Shown piece after piece: positions 9,865 through 18,574 of a DNA stretch of 64,000 nt (position 1 is the stretch's first letter; the number at the start of each line of letters is the position of its first letter). A model generated the notes under the pieces. The model saw nothing but the letters and a program-made list of their open reading frames with translations, was not told the origin of the DNA and searched no databases. Source of the stretch: Parapedobacter koreensis (GTDB lineage: Bacteria; Bacteroidota; Bacteroidia; Sphingobacteriales; Sphingobacteriaceae); NCBI RefSeq assembly GCF_900109365.1, contig NZ_FNZR01000010.1, forward strand, positions 62,001 to 126,000. The letters are read 5' to 3'. Made by a program: the position numbers and the translations under genes.

Positions 9865-10785
9865 ATGAAAGGCCTCGTCACCAAGTCAACTGGAAGTTGG
9901 TATGAGGTCCTTGCCGATGACGGCAATATCTACAGATGCCGCATCAAGGGAAAATTCAGAACCAAAGACATCAAGACAACGAATCCCATCGCCGTTGGCG
10001 ACTGGGTAGCTATCACTCCCGAGGCCGAACCCTACACGGCCATCATTGTCCACTTGGATGAGCGGCGCAACTATATTATCCGAAAGTCGGTAAATCTATC
10101 GAAGCAGGCACAGATTATCGCTGCCAATTTAGACCAGGCGTTTCTCGTCGTCACCCTGGCATCTCCTTTCACTTCGTTGGGATTTATCGATCGCTTTTTG
10201 GTCACCGCCGAAGCGTATGATATCCCTGCGGGGTTGATATTCAACAAGCTGGATTTATTCAGCGAGGAAGGGATACAAATCCTGCGGGAATACGAATCGA
10301 TTTACAAGACCATTGGCTATCCATGTTTTGAAGTCTCCGCGCTTCATGGAACGCATATCGATAGCATCAAAAATTTATTCCAAGACAAAACGACGTTAAT
10401 TTCCGGTCATTCCGGCGTAGGGAAATCCACACTCATCAATGCCATCCATCCACAAGCGGCGCTGCGCACAGCAGATATCTCCGACTGGTCGGACAAAGGG
10501 AGACACACGACCACCTTTGCCGAAATGATCATGCTTCCGTTTGGCGGCCGCCTTATCGATACGCCAGGCATCCGCGAACTGGGCGTCATCGACATTGAAT
10601 CCCAGGAACTGAGCCATTTTTTCCCTGAAATGCGCGAACGGATGAACGATTGCCGTTTCAACGATTGCCGTCATATCAACGAACCCGGTTGCGCAGTATT
10701 GGCTGCACTCGAAGCTGGCGATATTGCGCCAAGCCGCTATGACAGCTACCTCAGTATTTACCATGGCAATGATACGCGCGCGTAG
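9865..10785 (+). CDS. rsgA: Ribosome small-subunit-dependent GTPase A
   Basis: 306 residues in the circularly permuted order typical of RsgA/YloQ: an N-terminal OB fold (1-70), then the GTPase with G4 NKLD before G1 GHSGVGKST and G3 DTPG. The C-terminal zinc-binding part has CRFNDCRHINEPGC. It releases RbfA and checks the decoding centre in late 30S assembly. It is divergent from polA and is followed 87 bases later by the purine nucleoside phosphorylase start. Confidence 0.96.
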   Translation: MKGLVTKSTGSWYEVLADDGNIYRCRIKGKFRTKDIKTTNPIAVGDWVAITPEAEPYTAIIVHLDERRNYIIRKSVNLSKQAQIIAANLDQAFLVVTLASPFTSLGFIDRFLVTAEAYDIPAGLIFNKLDLFSEEGIQILREYESIYKTIGYPCFEVSALHGTHIDSIKNLFQDKTTLISGHSGVGKSTLINAIHPQAALRTADISDWSDKGRHTTTFAEMIMLPFGGRLIDTPGIRELGVIDIESQELSHFFPEMRERMNDCRFNDCRHINEPGCAVLAALEAGDIAPSRYDSYLSIYHGNDTRA

Positions 10786-10872
10786 GCTCATTCCCAAATA
10801 CCAGCGTACTTTGCATGCAAAACTTTGCATCTTTGCTCAAAAAAACGGAAGTTTGACAAACAAGTCATCACC

Positions 10873-11691
10873 ATGTACCATTTGATCGAAGAGACCACTG
10901 CATTCATTAAACATCGCATCGGCGATTTTGTACCTGAGTTTGGCATTATTCTCGGCACCGGGTTGGGAAAACTGGCAGACGAAGTAGCTATCACACATCA
11001 ATTGATGTATGCCAATATTCCTAATTTCCCGATTTCCACTGTCGAGTTCCATACCGGCAAATTGATTTTTGGCCTACTCAATGGTCGGCGTGTGGTAGCC
11101 ATGCAGGGACGCCTCCATTACTACGAAGGATACAGCATGCAACAGATCACCTTTCCCGTGCGTGTCCTGAAAGCATTAGGCATCCAAAAACTGTTTGTAT
11201 CCAACGCCTCAGGTTCCCTCAACCCGACTATCCTGAAAGGCGATCTGGCCATTATCGATGACCATATCAATCTACTGCCTGACAATCCCTTAAGGGGAGC
11301 TAACGATAGCAGATTCGGCCCCCGTTTTCCAGACATGAGCCGTCCTTATGACGCTCAATTGATTCAGGAAGGATTGGATATAGCCAAGCGCCAAAGCATC
11401 ACTGCCCATCGTGCGGTCTATGTATCCACCCCGGGACCCAATTTAGAAACCAGGGCCGAATACCGCTACATGCGCCTCATCGGCGGCGATATCGTGGGCA
11501 TGAGCACTGTACCGGAAGTAATTGTAGCTAACCATATGGCATTGCCCGTTTTCGCCATCTCCGTAGTCACCGATGAGGGATTCCATGAAGACCTCCAGCC
11601 CGTGTCGCTTGCCGAGATCGTGGAGGTCGCTTCCACGGCCGAACCGAAAATGACATTAATATTGAAAGAATTGGTAGCTTTGCAGCGATGA
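10873..11691 (+). CDS. Purine-nucleoside phosphorylase
   Basis: 272 residues of the trimeric PNP type. GIILGTGLGKL binds phosphate. MQGRLHYYEGY and SNASGSLNP are family signatures, and GPNLETRAEYRYMR and MSTVPEVIVANHM form the base and ribose site. It splits purine nucleosides to base plus ribose-1-phosphate in salvage. An upstream Met at 10825 would add 16 residues that do not look like the family; I chose 10873 because MYHLIEE begins the conserved region. Its stop overlaps the porin start by 4 bases (ATGA), indicating coupled translation. Confidence 0.93.
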   Translation: MYHLIEETTAFIKHRIGDFVPEFGIILGTGLGKLADEVAITHQLMYANIPNFPISTVEFHTGKLIFGLLNGRRVVAMQGRLHYYEGYSMQQITFPVRVLKALGIQKLFVSNASGSLNPTILKGDLAIIDDHINLLPDNPLRGANDSRFGPRFPDMSRPYDAQLIQEGLDIAKRQSITAHRAVYVSTPGPNLETRAEYRYMRLIGGDIVGMSTVPEVIVANHMALPVFAISVVTDEGFHEDLQPVSLAEIVEVASTAEPKMTLILKELVALQR

Positions 11692-13679
11692 AGGTTCTTC
11701 TGCGCATTTTGCTGCTCGTCCTATGCTCCATTTCTTTCCTGCCGGTAGTATACGCCCAAGAGGAGGAAGAATTTAGCAGTGCATTAGACTCGGCAAGAGC
11801 CGCGGAAGACGGCAAAGAAGACACGGTTATCTACAGTGCGAGGTACGTACGCTACACGACCTTGGCCATGATGAAACAAGGTACCTTTACCTATCAGATT
11901 GATACGTTGCATCAGAACTTCCAGTATTACAACCCACAAAACCAGCCAAGGAATCCATCCATCCATTTAGGCAGTTATGGGCTTGCCACGCGCGACCTAC
12001 TTTTTGTACCTAATAAGACCATTGGGTTTCAAACCGGGTTTCACAGCCTAGAGCGCTTTCTCTACCAGTCCGATTCCGTTAAGTATTACCGAGCCCGCGC
12101 GCCGTTTTCGGAATTGTATAATGTAGGCTTTTTTTTTGACGATCAAATTCTCCGGGCGAAGGTCACACAAAACGTCACCCCCCGACTTAATATTGGCGGC
12201 GAATTTCATGCGGCGCGGGCAGATGGCTATTACATCAATCAACGGTACAACGATGTAAAGTCTGCCTTATTTGCCTGGTATGAATCTTCCGACCACCGGT
12301 ATAACCTATTGACCAACGCGGTATTCAACAGGCTTACGTCTACCGAAAATGGGTCTGTAGTCAACGATACGCTATTCCGAAATACCGAACGGGGGCCTAG
12401 TGATTCGGAGTCCACCCGGTTACGGGGCACACGTGATGAACGGCCAAGGCATACCTGGCGTGACAACAGTGTTTTTCTCCGACAAAGCCTTTTTGTGGGC
12501 CGCTTAGATACGATAAATGCCGAAAAACCTGAGCAGCAAATCCTGCCGACTAATCGCATGTCGCATAGCTTAAACCTGCGTTTCCGCAATTTTCAATTTT
12601 ACAAGAATGAGGAAGATATTAATAATGCATTCCCTTTCGGTGACAACGTACTAACCCAAGATACTACCAAGGTCACGACCATTACCAATGACTTTGGTTA
12701 CAGCTTTTACCTCAGGGGCAAATCCCTGGCGTTTATCAAAAACGAAGTGAAACTTGACTTGGGCTACCAACACGACATGCATTGGTACCGGGATAGGGGC
12801 TATAGCACGTTTTTGCAAAACAGCATACTGAAAGCAGGCGTCGGGTACCGCTTCAGCGACCGGGTGAGCATCACCGGTGATTTGAACCAAATCGTACAAG
12901 GGGCAAATTTCGGCGATTATCTTTATGAAGCCAAAGCCGACATCTTACTCAGCAATACCATCGGTCGGGTGGTGCTGGGCGCGTACCTCCAAAATAAATC
13001 GCCCGAGTGGCTGTTCCAGCGAGTCAACTATACGTACCACCAATGGGAGCACAATTTCGATAAGACAAAGACGACAAACTTTTCGTTTGCCTATGAAAAC
13101 CCATCCATTGGTTTTTCGGGAAAGACTGAATATTTTTTGATTGCCAACCACCTTTATTTTCGGGAAATAGACAATCCATCCGTTGATGCCCGGTTGCTTC
13201 GCATTATTGAGCCCGCTCAACTTGGCAACAACATCAACCTACTGAAAATTACCGTTGGCCAAAATTTCAAGTTTGGCAAATTTCATTTCGACAATTATGC
13301 GGTATATCAGAAGTCCGACTATAATGCCGTCTTAGCCATCCCTGAATTATACACCTGGCACAGCCTTTATTATAATGGGTTGCTCTATAAAATTGTAGAT
13401 TTTAACCTCGGTTTTGACACCCGTTTCAATACACCATTCCCCGCACCGTCTTATGCCATTAATATCGGCCAGTTCTACAACGATAATGCAGGCATCGAAT
13501 TTTCCACCTATCCCATCGTGGATGTCTGGGCGACCGCCACGCTAAAGCGTGCCAACCTATTTCTAAGCTACAATTTCATCAATCAGTTTGTGTGGCCTGA
13601 TGGTTACTATTCTGTCCGCAGGTATCCCATGAACAACGCCAATCTACGTATCGGAATATCTTGGAAGTTTTACGATTAA
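11688..13679 (+). CDS. Putative porin (Bacteroidota outer membrane barrel)
   Basis: 663 residues with a signal peptide of about 24 residues (cut near VYAQ), then a long run of alternating polar and aromatic strands typical of an outer-membrane barrel. It matches the Bacteroidota putative porin family (PF14121 type), including the phrase LGSYGLATRDLLF and an ending ISWKFYD with an aromatic near the C-terminus. The substrate is unknown. The ATGA overlap with the upstream phosphorylase gene suggests one transcript, which could link nucleoside salvage with uptake, but that is inference. Confidence 0.85.
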   Translation: MKVLLRILLLVLCSISFLPVVYAQEEEEFSSALDSARAAEDGKEDTVIYSARYVRYTTLAMMKQGTFTYQIDTLHQNFQYYNPQNQPRNPSIHLGSYGLATRDLLFVPNKTIGFQTGFHSLERFLYQSDSVKYYRARAPFSELYNVGFFFDDQILRAKVTQNVTPRLNIGGEFHAARADGYYINQRYNDVKSALFAWYESSDHRYNLLTNAVFNRLTSTENGSVVNDTLFRNTERGPSDSESTRLRGTRDERPRHTWRDNSVFLRQSLFVGRLDTINAEKPEQQILPTNRMSHSLNLRFRNFQFYKNEEDINNAFPFGDNVLTQDTTKVTTITNDFGYSFYLRGKSLAFIKNEVKLDLGYQHDMHWYRDRGYSTFLQNSILKAGVGYRFSDRVSITGDLNQIVQGANFGDYLYEAKADILLSNTIGRVVLGAYLQNKSPEWLFQRVNYTYHQWEHNFDKTKTTNFSFAYENPSIGFSGKTEYFLIANHLYFREIDNPSVDARLLRIIEPAQLGNNINLLKITVGQNFKFGKFHFDNYAVYQKSDYNAVLAIPELYTWHSLYYNGLLYKIVDFNLGFDTRFNTPFPAPSYAINIGQFYNDNAGIEFSTYPIVDVWATATLKRANLFLSYNFINQFVWPDGYYSVRRYPMNNANLRIGISWKFYD

Positions 13680-13683
13680 TGGC

Positions 13684-14049
13684 TCAGTTGTACAAATCGT
13701 ATCCCGGCTTTCCAGGAATTGCTTGGTTGCAGCAAGGTCAGCATAGTCCAACTCAATAATTGCTTTTATCGCCAGTTTTTTATCATGTGCCTTTTCATAG
13801 TACGATTTACAAATTGCATATCCCATGAAATAGCCAAGATCGCCCATGGTTTGCTGAGTGGATGAATGCCTGCTGTTTGACATATCCGTAGTGGTTTTCA
13901 CGCTGTCAAAAACTCTCCAGAAATTCGCGATATCAGCCAATCAACACCGTTGATTTTGCATCTTGCCCGATGGTTAATGAAGGGACAAGCAGAAGAGAAA
14001 AAACCGTGATGATAGGGATGTACTTCTTAAGGGCAGGGATGTGTTTCAT
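13684..14049 (-). pseudogene. Decayed DUF2268-type putative Zn-protease gene
   Basis: On the minus strand an ATG at 14049 opens a signal peptide (MKHIPALKKYIPIITVFSLL). That frame stops after VLIG. One base over, the next frame continues with DIANFWRVFDSVKTTTD, which resembles the mature N-terminus of DUF2268 proteins. It then jumps straight to the family's C-terminus (GYFMGYAICKSYYEKAHDKK, AIKAI, FLES). The central part with the HExxH metal site is absent. A second shift near the end would restore GYDLYN before a stop at 13684. Two shifts plus a large internal deletion make this a pseudogene. It overlaps nothing but faces the porin end. Confidence 0.7.
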
Positions 14050-14219
14050 AATAAGTATTGACATTTATAGAAATATAAAAAGTCAAAAATTTATCGGTGA
14101 TTTGGAGGCTAAACCGTATTGGCTTGGCATGAACAGAATATGAAGGAAATTTTAAATCATCAATAAAATAACAAATTAACGCATATTTACTTGTATTTTT
14201 ACGCCAAAATGATAAAAAG

Positions 14220-14942
14220 ATGATACTGGGAGCCGTAAAATGGTATAACCGGGAAAAAGGATTTGGAATGTTGGAAACACCTTCTGACGGATCTATTTTT
14301 TTTCACATCAATAGTTTTGGCGTCCACCCTATTGAGATTTTCAAGAAACAGGTCATCGCTTTGAATAAGATTAAAAACCGCGATAACCAACACTATTCAG
14401 CCAAAAATAGCCGATTATTAGAATCTTTTGATCTGCCTTTGGCCATGTCACTCTTGGATAAACCCTACCTTGTCAACCTCACAGATACGTCTCGGCCAAA
14501 ACAAGGCACGTCAGGAACTCCACCGCGTGATCAGCATGATGACCTTCTTCTTCTGGCAGTAGATCAGGTTTTTCGTGGAAAGGACGCGAATATTGTTGAG
14601 AACACCTTCCGTGACTATTTTATGAATACCCTGGATGAAAACCAGATTGTTCCATTTTGTGAATTTGTTGAAAGATGGTCTGCGCACCATCGTAATGACT
14701 CGGGCCGGGCTGGCCTTTCCCACAGCATGTTTTCCCTGATCGGAGACAACCTTACGCCTGCAATTCTTTTTCATATCTGGAAACGGAAAGCTTTCCGTTT
14801 TATAGGGAAAGCAGAATCCGGAGATTATGAAATTCCGTTGGAAGTCGTCCAACAGTTCTTTTCTCACTTGGGCCCCGAAGAATTCAATCGCATACGCAGC
14901 TATTCATATGCTGCTGCATTCGAAACCCCTGCGAATACCTAA
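14220..14942 (+). CDS. Cold-shock-domain protein with unknown C-terminal region
   Basis: 240 residues. The first 35 or so have the cold-shock signature: VKWYNREKGFGML (RNP1-like) and SIFFHINSF (RNP2-like), suggesting single-strand nucleic acid binding. The remaining roughly 170 residues do not match anything I know. A low-complexity linker (about 90-105, TSRPKQGTSGTPPRDQHD) separates the two parts, and the C-terminal part looks helical. There is no signal peptide, so it is likely cytoplasmic. It stands alone, flanked by the decayed protease gene and a convergent DUF6265 gene. Gene call good; function of the C-terminal part unknown. Confidence 0.75.
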   Translation: MILGAVKWYNREKGFGMLETPSDGSIFFHINSFGVHPIEIFKKQVIALNKIKNRDNQHYSAKNSRLLESFDLPLAMSLLDKPYLVNLTDTSRPKQGTSGTPPRDQHDDLLLLAVDQVFRGKDANIVENTFRDYFMNTLDENQIVPFCEFVERWSAHHRNDSGRAGLSHSMFSLIGDNLTPAILFHIWKRKAFRFIGKAESGDYEIPLEVVQQFFSHLGPEEFNRIRSYSYAAAFETPANT

Positions 14943-15074
14943 GTTGGGTGATGAACAATCCATTGTCGCCTTGACCCTGCCGTCCCAAGGTTCTAACAGA
15001 TGCATCCCGAATAGGCTAAGAAATCACTTGTTAAAATCCGGACAGGGAAATCCCTTGCCGGTTTCGCAAAGGAA

Positions 15075-15100
15075 TTTCAGGCTCCTGAAAAAGAGTTTTT
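15075..15100 (+). terminator. Weak terminator-like hairpin after the cold-shock-domain gene
   Basis: TTTCAG-GCTC-CTGAAA is a 6-base inverted repeat followed a few bases later by five T. It is short and A/T-rich and about 130 bases after the stop codon, so it may not terminate. Confidence 0.3.
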
Positions 15101-15169
15101 GTTAATATTGAGTCGATCGATTGGCTCCGCCAGCCACTAAACGTCATCGGCTATGATTTCCTGTGCCCT

Positions 15170-15649
15170 TTATCTGATCCGCTTCATTGGGAACAGCTGT
15201 TTGCGTTCCTGCCCGTTTGCCATTCCTGAAATCTCGGCGACCAATGAATCGGCATTGATTTTCGTGTACGTGATGACCTGCGGGAAATCATGCTGCGGAT
15301 TTTCAAAGATCAGCACATTGTCCGTGACGGCCGTAGACGCAAAGCTAACGGGCAAGCCATCGTTCTGATTTGCCACAGATACGATATAATACAGTTTCTG
15401 CTCTTTTTCCAGCAATCGGACGGTTTCAAACAATATCGTATCCCCATCGTTCAGGAAATAGCTTTTTCCTAAAAATTCACCATCATTTAATTGGCTCCAG
15501 GTTTCATAAAGGCTTCCTTTAGGCATTTTGTTTTCCCAAGTTCCGAAGAGCCATTCCGCCTTTTTGATTTCATCTATTTGCCGTTCCGTCCAACCACAAC
15601 AGATGATTAGACCGACAACTGCAAGCATTGTTTTAGGTTTTGAATTCAT
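15170..15649 (-). CDS. DUF6265 family protein
   Basis: 159 residues. After a hydrophobic N-terminus (TMLAVVGLIICC) it shows the DUF6265 pattern: WLFGTWENKMPKGSLYETW, GEFLGKSYFLNDGDT, then FENPQHDFPQVITY. The family forms small lipocalin-like barrels of unknown function. The Cys pair after the hydrophobic stretch could be a lipid attachment site but is not a standard lipobox. I chose the ATG at 15649 because the longer open frame upstream overlaps the AraC gene and has no family similarity. It is the last gene of the ArsR-AHSA1-AraC set. Confidence 0.8.
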   Translation of the reverse strand: MNSKPKTMLAVVGLIICCGWTERQIDEIKKAEWLFGTWENKMPKGSLYETWSQLNDGEFLGKSYFLNDGDTILFETVRLLEKEQKLYYIVSVANQNDGLPVSFASTAVTDNVLIFENPQHDFPQVITYTKINADSLVAEISGMANGQERKQLFPMKRIR

Positions 15650-15716
15650 TTTATTTATGTGATGCTGGCAAAGTAACAGTTCTTGCAGCATATAAAATTG
15701 TATAAACGCGACAAGC

Positions 15717-16538
15717 CTAATCCGTACCGTAAAACAGGGAAGACATTTCCAGGTTTTCACCATAGAATTCCTTTGGGGTAAGCCCCGTAAACTCCTTGAA
15801 GTCCCTGATGAAATGGGCCTGGTCGTAATACGCTCCCGCATAAGCCAAAGCGGTAAGGCTGGCATATTGTTTAGCCAGCAATAATTTAAGTGTGGCTTGT
15901 AGCCTGATGGTTTTGGAAAGCTGTTTAGGGCTTAGACCGATGGCGGATGAAAATCTGCGTTCCAATTGCCTCCTGTCGATGTTAGTCTGTCCAGAAAGCA
16001 AACTGACGGAAATTTGTCCGTTAGCAGACAGGATGGTTTCCACCGCTGACTGGACGAAACGGTCAATGGTTTCATGGGTTAACCTACCCGATAAAAAGGA
16101 TTCTACGACGTTTATTTTTTCCACCGTGGTTTTGGCATGCATGACGGCAGATTCCAATGCGGTTCCATCATTCCCGAATAATTTTTTCAATGCGACCGCT
16201 TTGTTATCCATTTCCTTTATGGGAATGGTCGCAAACGGCATAAAGCCCCCTGGATGAAATCGGACGGAGAAAATACCGGTTTCCCCGATTGGCTCGATTT
16301 CCAGCGGCCGAGTAAGTTGCCCAAATACACAGGACCTTGGTTGTACTACACACAAGCCATCTGACATATATTGTTTGTAGAGGTCACCGTAATGGAAAAT
16401 CATTTCCATACAGCCGTCTGGCACGATAGTCTGCCGCCGGGGATTTTCTTCCATTGGACTTTCCAGTGTCCAGTAGCATTTCACAAGTGGACTTAAGTCC
16501 CTGCTTGGTTCAAATGTCTGATAATCCATCTGCCCCAA
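15717..16538 (-). CDS. AraC family transcriptional regulator
   Basis: 273 residues. The N-terminal domain (about 1-130; PLVKCYWTLESP, VPDGCMEMIFHYGD, FSVRFHPGGF) is of the DUF6597 type found in many AraC regulators. The C-terminal AraC double helix-turn-helix (about 165-265) contains SLLSGQTNIDRRQLERRF, LAYAGAYYDQAHFIRDF and the closing FTGLTPKEF. It is probably a ligand-responsive DNA-binding protein. It lies 19 bases after an AHSA1 gene on the same strand. The start could also be the Met three residues in. Confidence 0.9.
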   Translation of the reverse strand: MGQMDYQTFEPSRDLSPLVKCYWTLESPMEENPRRQTIVPDGCMEMIFHYGDLYKQYMSDGLCVVQPRSCVFGQLTRPLEIEPIGETGIFSVRFHPGGFMPFATIPIKEMDNKAVALKKLFGNDGTALESAVMHAKTTVEKINVVESFLSGRLTHETIDRFVQSAVETILSANGQISVSLLSGQTNIDRRQLERRFSSAIGLSPKQLSKTIRLQATLKLLLAKQYASLTALAYAGAYYDQAHFIRDFKEFTGLTPKEFYGENLEMSSLFYGTD

Positions 16539-16557
16539 TTTTACAATTTTTTGGCCA

Positions 16558-17022
16558 TTAATTTTGTTTGATATCAGGAAACTTATCCCTGACCAGGTTG
16601 AGTTCGATACCGAATTCCAGCCAGGCTTTCAGCCCGTCCAATACGGTTGTAAACCCTCCCGTGTTGTCTTTAATGGTCCGGATTAAGTCATCGCCGGTTT
16701 GTTGAAACCCATAATTTCTAATCACCACATAAGTATTTTCATCGGTAACGGCCGTGAATTCAAAATCAACGGTTGTCGCGGGGTTGTCCCATTCAATGGA
16801 AATTTTTTTAGCTGGTATGATTTCCTTTACAGTCACGTCGTCTGAAACGTTGTACATTTCCCATACCCACGTAATCGTTTTACCCACTTCCAATTTCCCG
16901 CTTGATTTGGTAAACCAGAACCGGGTTGTTACATCGGGATCGATGAATGCCTGGAAAACCGTTTCAAGCGGCTTCCGAATCATCATTTGGCATTCCACTG
17001 TTGGCGTTGCGTTCATTTCCAT
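16558..17022 (-). CDS. SRPBCC (AHSA1-type) domain protein
   Basis: 154 residues forming a single START/Bet v1-like SRPBCC domain of the AHSA1 type: MIRKPLETVFQAFIDPDVTTRFWFT at the start, a KISIEWDNP strand and a long C-terminal helix (TTVLDGLKAWLEFGIELNLV). Such proteins bind small hydrophobic ligands; the ligand is unknown. It sits between a double-AHSA1 gene and an AraC gene on the same strand. Confidence 0.88.
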   Translation of the reverse strand: MEMNATPTVECQMMIRKPLETVFQAFIDPDVTTRFWFTKSSGKLEVGKTITWVWEMYNVSDDVTVKEIIPAKKISIEWDNPATTVDFEFTAVTDENTYVVIRNYGFQQTGDDLIRTIKDNTGGFTTVLDGLKAWLEFGIELNLVRDKFPDIKQN

Positions 17023-17072
17023 TTTTCTGATATTTTTAATTAAATTTTAATCTCCGTTTTCCCATCCTGACA

Positions 17073-18023
17073 TCAGAGACTTCCTTTCATTAGGAATCCC
17101 GGCAGCATTTTCCCGATGATTTCGTTCCAGCCACCATTGAAACTCTTCCCCGCGAAATCGAGGCCGTCCTGCGGGAAGGTCTCCAATCCATGATGGGTGA
17201 GTCTCAGCCTTGTTTTGCTCCCGATTTCGGAAAGTTCGAACGATACCAGCGAATAGCCAGGATACCCCTCATATTGCCAGCTGTATTGCAGTTTCCTTTG
17301 CGGGATGACCTCGGTAATCGTACACAGGTGTATGTACTGCTCTCCCTTATGCCCTTGGCCCCGGAATGTGAAGCGGAAACCGACCTCAGGTTTAAAGTCA
17401 TCCAGATCGAAATACCACTGTTTTAGTTGATCCTTATTGGCAATCGCTTTCCAGACTTTTTCTACAGGAATATCGAGCTCTTTTTCAACCACCACGGGTG
17501 GGTTTTTGATGACCTCGGGATGGCTGTCGTAGACGGCTTCGACATACCGTATCCGTACCTCAAAATGTTCGGATCCGGTATCATCCGCTCCAAACGGGTA
17601 TACTTCTTCGCTGCCGTCAAGCCGTTCGGCCAACAAGTCAAGCAGATCGTGGAAACCTGCAGGGGCTTTTATCGCATAATCTGCTGCCAGCTTGCTGTAG
17701 GTGAAAACCAACCTTGTGGTCTGTTCGTCCAATGCAGTCAGTTCCCAAACCGCCAGCTCGCCTTCCCAAGTCCAGACAAACCGCCTGGGCGGCTCAATGG
17801 CTACGATCTCGCCATACGATTCGGATTGGTCTTTGTCCCTGAACCGGAATGTGATGGTGCCTCCCGGACGAAAGTCCATCGTAATATCGGTGAACCAGAA
17901 TTTCAGTTCCCCGGGGTTGGTGATGGCATTCCAGATCATTTCAATGGAATGGGGCAGCACCCTTTCAAAAACGACTTTATAGCCGTCTTTCTCCCTTGTT
18001 ATTTTTCCTAATGGGGTTCTCAT
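17073..18023 (-). CDS. Double SRPBCC (AHSA1 x2) protein
   Basis: 316 residues made of two AHSA1-type SRPBCC domains in tandem. The first (about 10-145) has RVLPHSIEMIWNAITNPGEL and FWFTDITMDFRPGG; the second (about 160-310) has LDIPVEKVWKAIANKDQLK and WYFDLDDFKPEVG. The usual length for one domain is about 150, so this is a fusion or internal duplication. It overlaps the end of the ArsR gene by 47 bases, so the two are co-transcribed. ArsR plus AHSA1 pairs are common, with the repressor controlling its SRPBCC partner. Confidence 0.9.
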   Translation of the reverse strand: MRTPLGKITREKDGYKVVFERVLPHSIEMIWNAITNPGELKFWFTDITMDFRPGGTITFRFRDKDQSESYGEIVAIEPPRRFVWTWEGELAVWELTALDEQTTRLVFTYSKLAADYAIKAPAGFHDLLDLLAERLDGSEEVYPFGADDTGSEHFEVRIRYVEAVYDSHPEVIKNPPVVVEKELDIPVEKVWKAIANKDQLKQWYFDLDDFKPEVGFRFTFRGQGHKGEQYIHLCTITEVIPQRKLQYSWQYEGYPGYSLVSFELSEIGSKTRLRLTHHGLETFPQDGLDFAGKSFNGGWNEIIGKMLPGFLMKGSL

Positions 18024-18369
18024 CGTTTACTGATTTATCGTTTGATAGGTTATTGTCTGTCACGCTGTTCAGGTAATCTTCCAGCGCATCCAGTTTCTGG
18101 GTCCAGAATTGCCTGTATTGCTCCACCCATTCGTTTACTTCGCTAAGTTTTTCCAATCTGGCTTCGCAGATGCGCTCGCGCCCCTGTTGTCTCATGGACA
18201 GCAAGCCGCATTCGGCAAGGATTTTCAGGTGCAGGGACACCGCTTGGCGACTGACGTCGAACCGTTCGGCGATCGCGTTCACATTAGTGGGCTCCCTGGC
18301 GACCATGCTGATGATCGCCCTGCGTGTGGGATCCGCTATGGCCTGAAAAACATCTCTCCGCGCCTCCAT
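17977..18369 (-). CDS. ArsR family winged-helix repressor
   Basis: 130 residues. The ArsR winged helix covers about residues 1-95: FQAIADPTRRAIISMV, recognition helix DVSRQAVSLHLKILAECGL and the wing QQGRERICEARLE. There is no metal-binding CxC motif, so it is the non-metal, AHSA1-associated type. I used the ATG at 18369 (MEARRDVFQAIADP) rather than an ATG 13 codons upstream, because the upstream part would cross the operator and promoter. The C-terminal tail past the domain overlaps the next gene by 47 bases. Autoregulation is likely from the sites at 18375-18416. Confidence 0.92.
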   Translation of the reverse strand: MEARRDVFQAIADPTRRAIISMVAREPTNVNAIAERFDVSRQAVSLHLKILAECGLLSMRQQGRERICEARLEKLSEVNEWVEQYRQFWTQKLDALEDYLNSVTDNNLSNDKSVNDENPIRKNNKGERRL

Positions 18370-18374
18370 ATTAT

Positions 18375-18416
18375 GCAAGTATTTGCTTGCAAATATAAAC
18401 GCAAGCACTTACTTGC
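18375..18416 (-). promoter_or_regulatory. Twin ArsR operators around a consensus promoter
   Basis: Two perfect copies of GCAAG-N6-CTTGC, at 18375-18390 and 18401-18416, 26 bases centre to centre. Between and across them, on the minus strand, lies TATATTTG (18390-18397), an exact TAnnTTTG -7 box, with TTG about 20 bases upstream (18418-18420). The ArsR start codon is 6 bases from the first site. Repression of the whole ArsR-AHSA1 operon from these sites is inferred. Confidence 0.75.
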
Positions 18417-18574
18417 GCAAGTTTCTCTTTCATTTTCTTACCAATGTCATCTTCCCTGTTGTTTCTTCAACAACCTCCTGATGGATACCAGGTGCGCAGG
18501 CTGTCCCGTTTACCCCACCCAATTGTCGCATTTGTCACCAGAAAAAACGAGTAATACGCATTACCTTTGGACGT

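Noticed and set aside
13644-13940. 98-residue minus-strand frame as an intact gene
   Set aside because: It starts with TTG, overlaps the porin end and matches only the two ends of a DUF2268 protein, so I treat it as part of a pseudogene.
15012-15140. Plus-strand in-frame stretch with protein-like composition after the cold-shock-domain gene
   Set aside because: About 40 codons without a start codon and no recognisable family; not enough to call a remnant.
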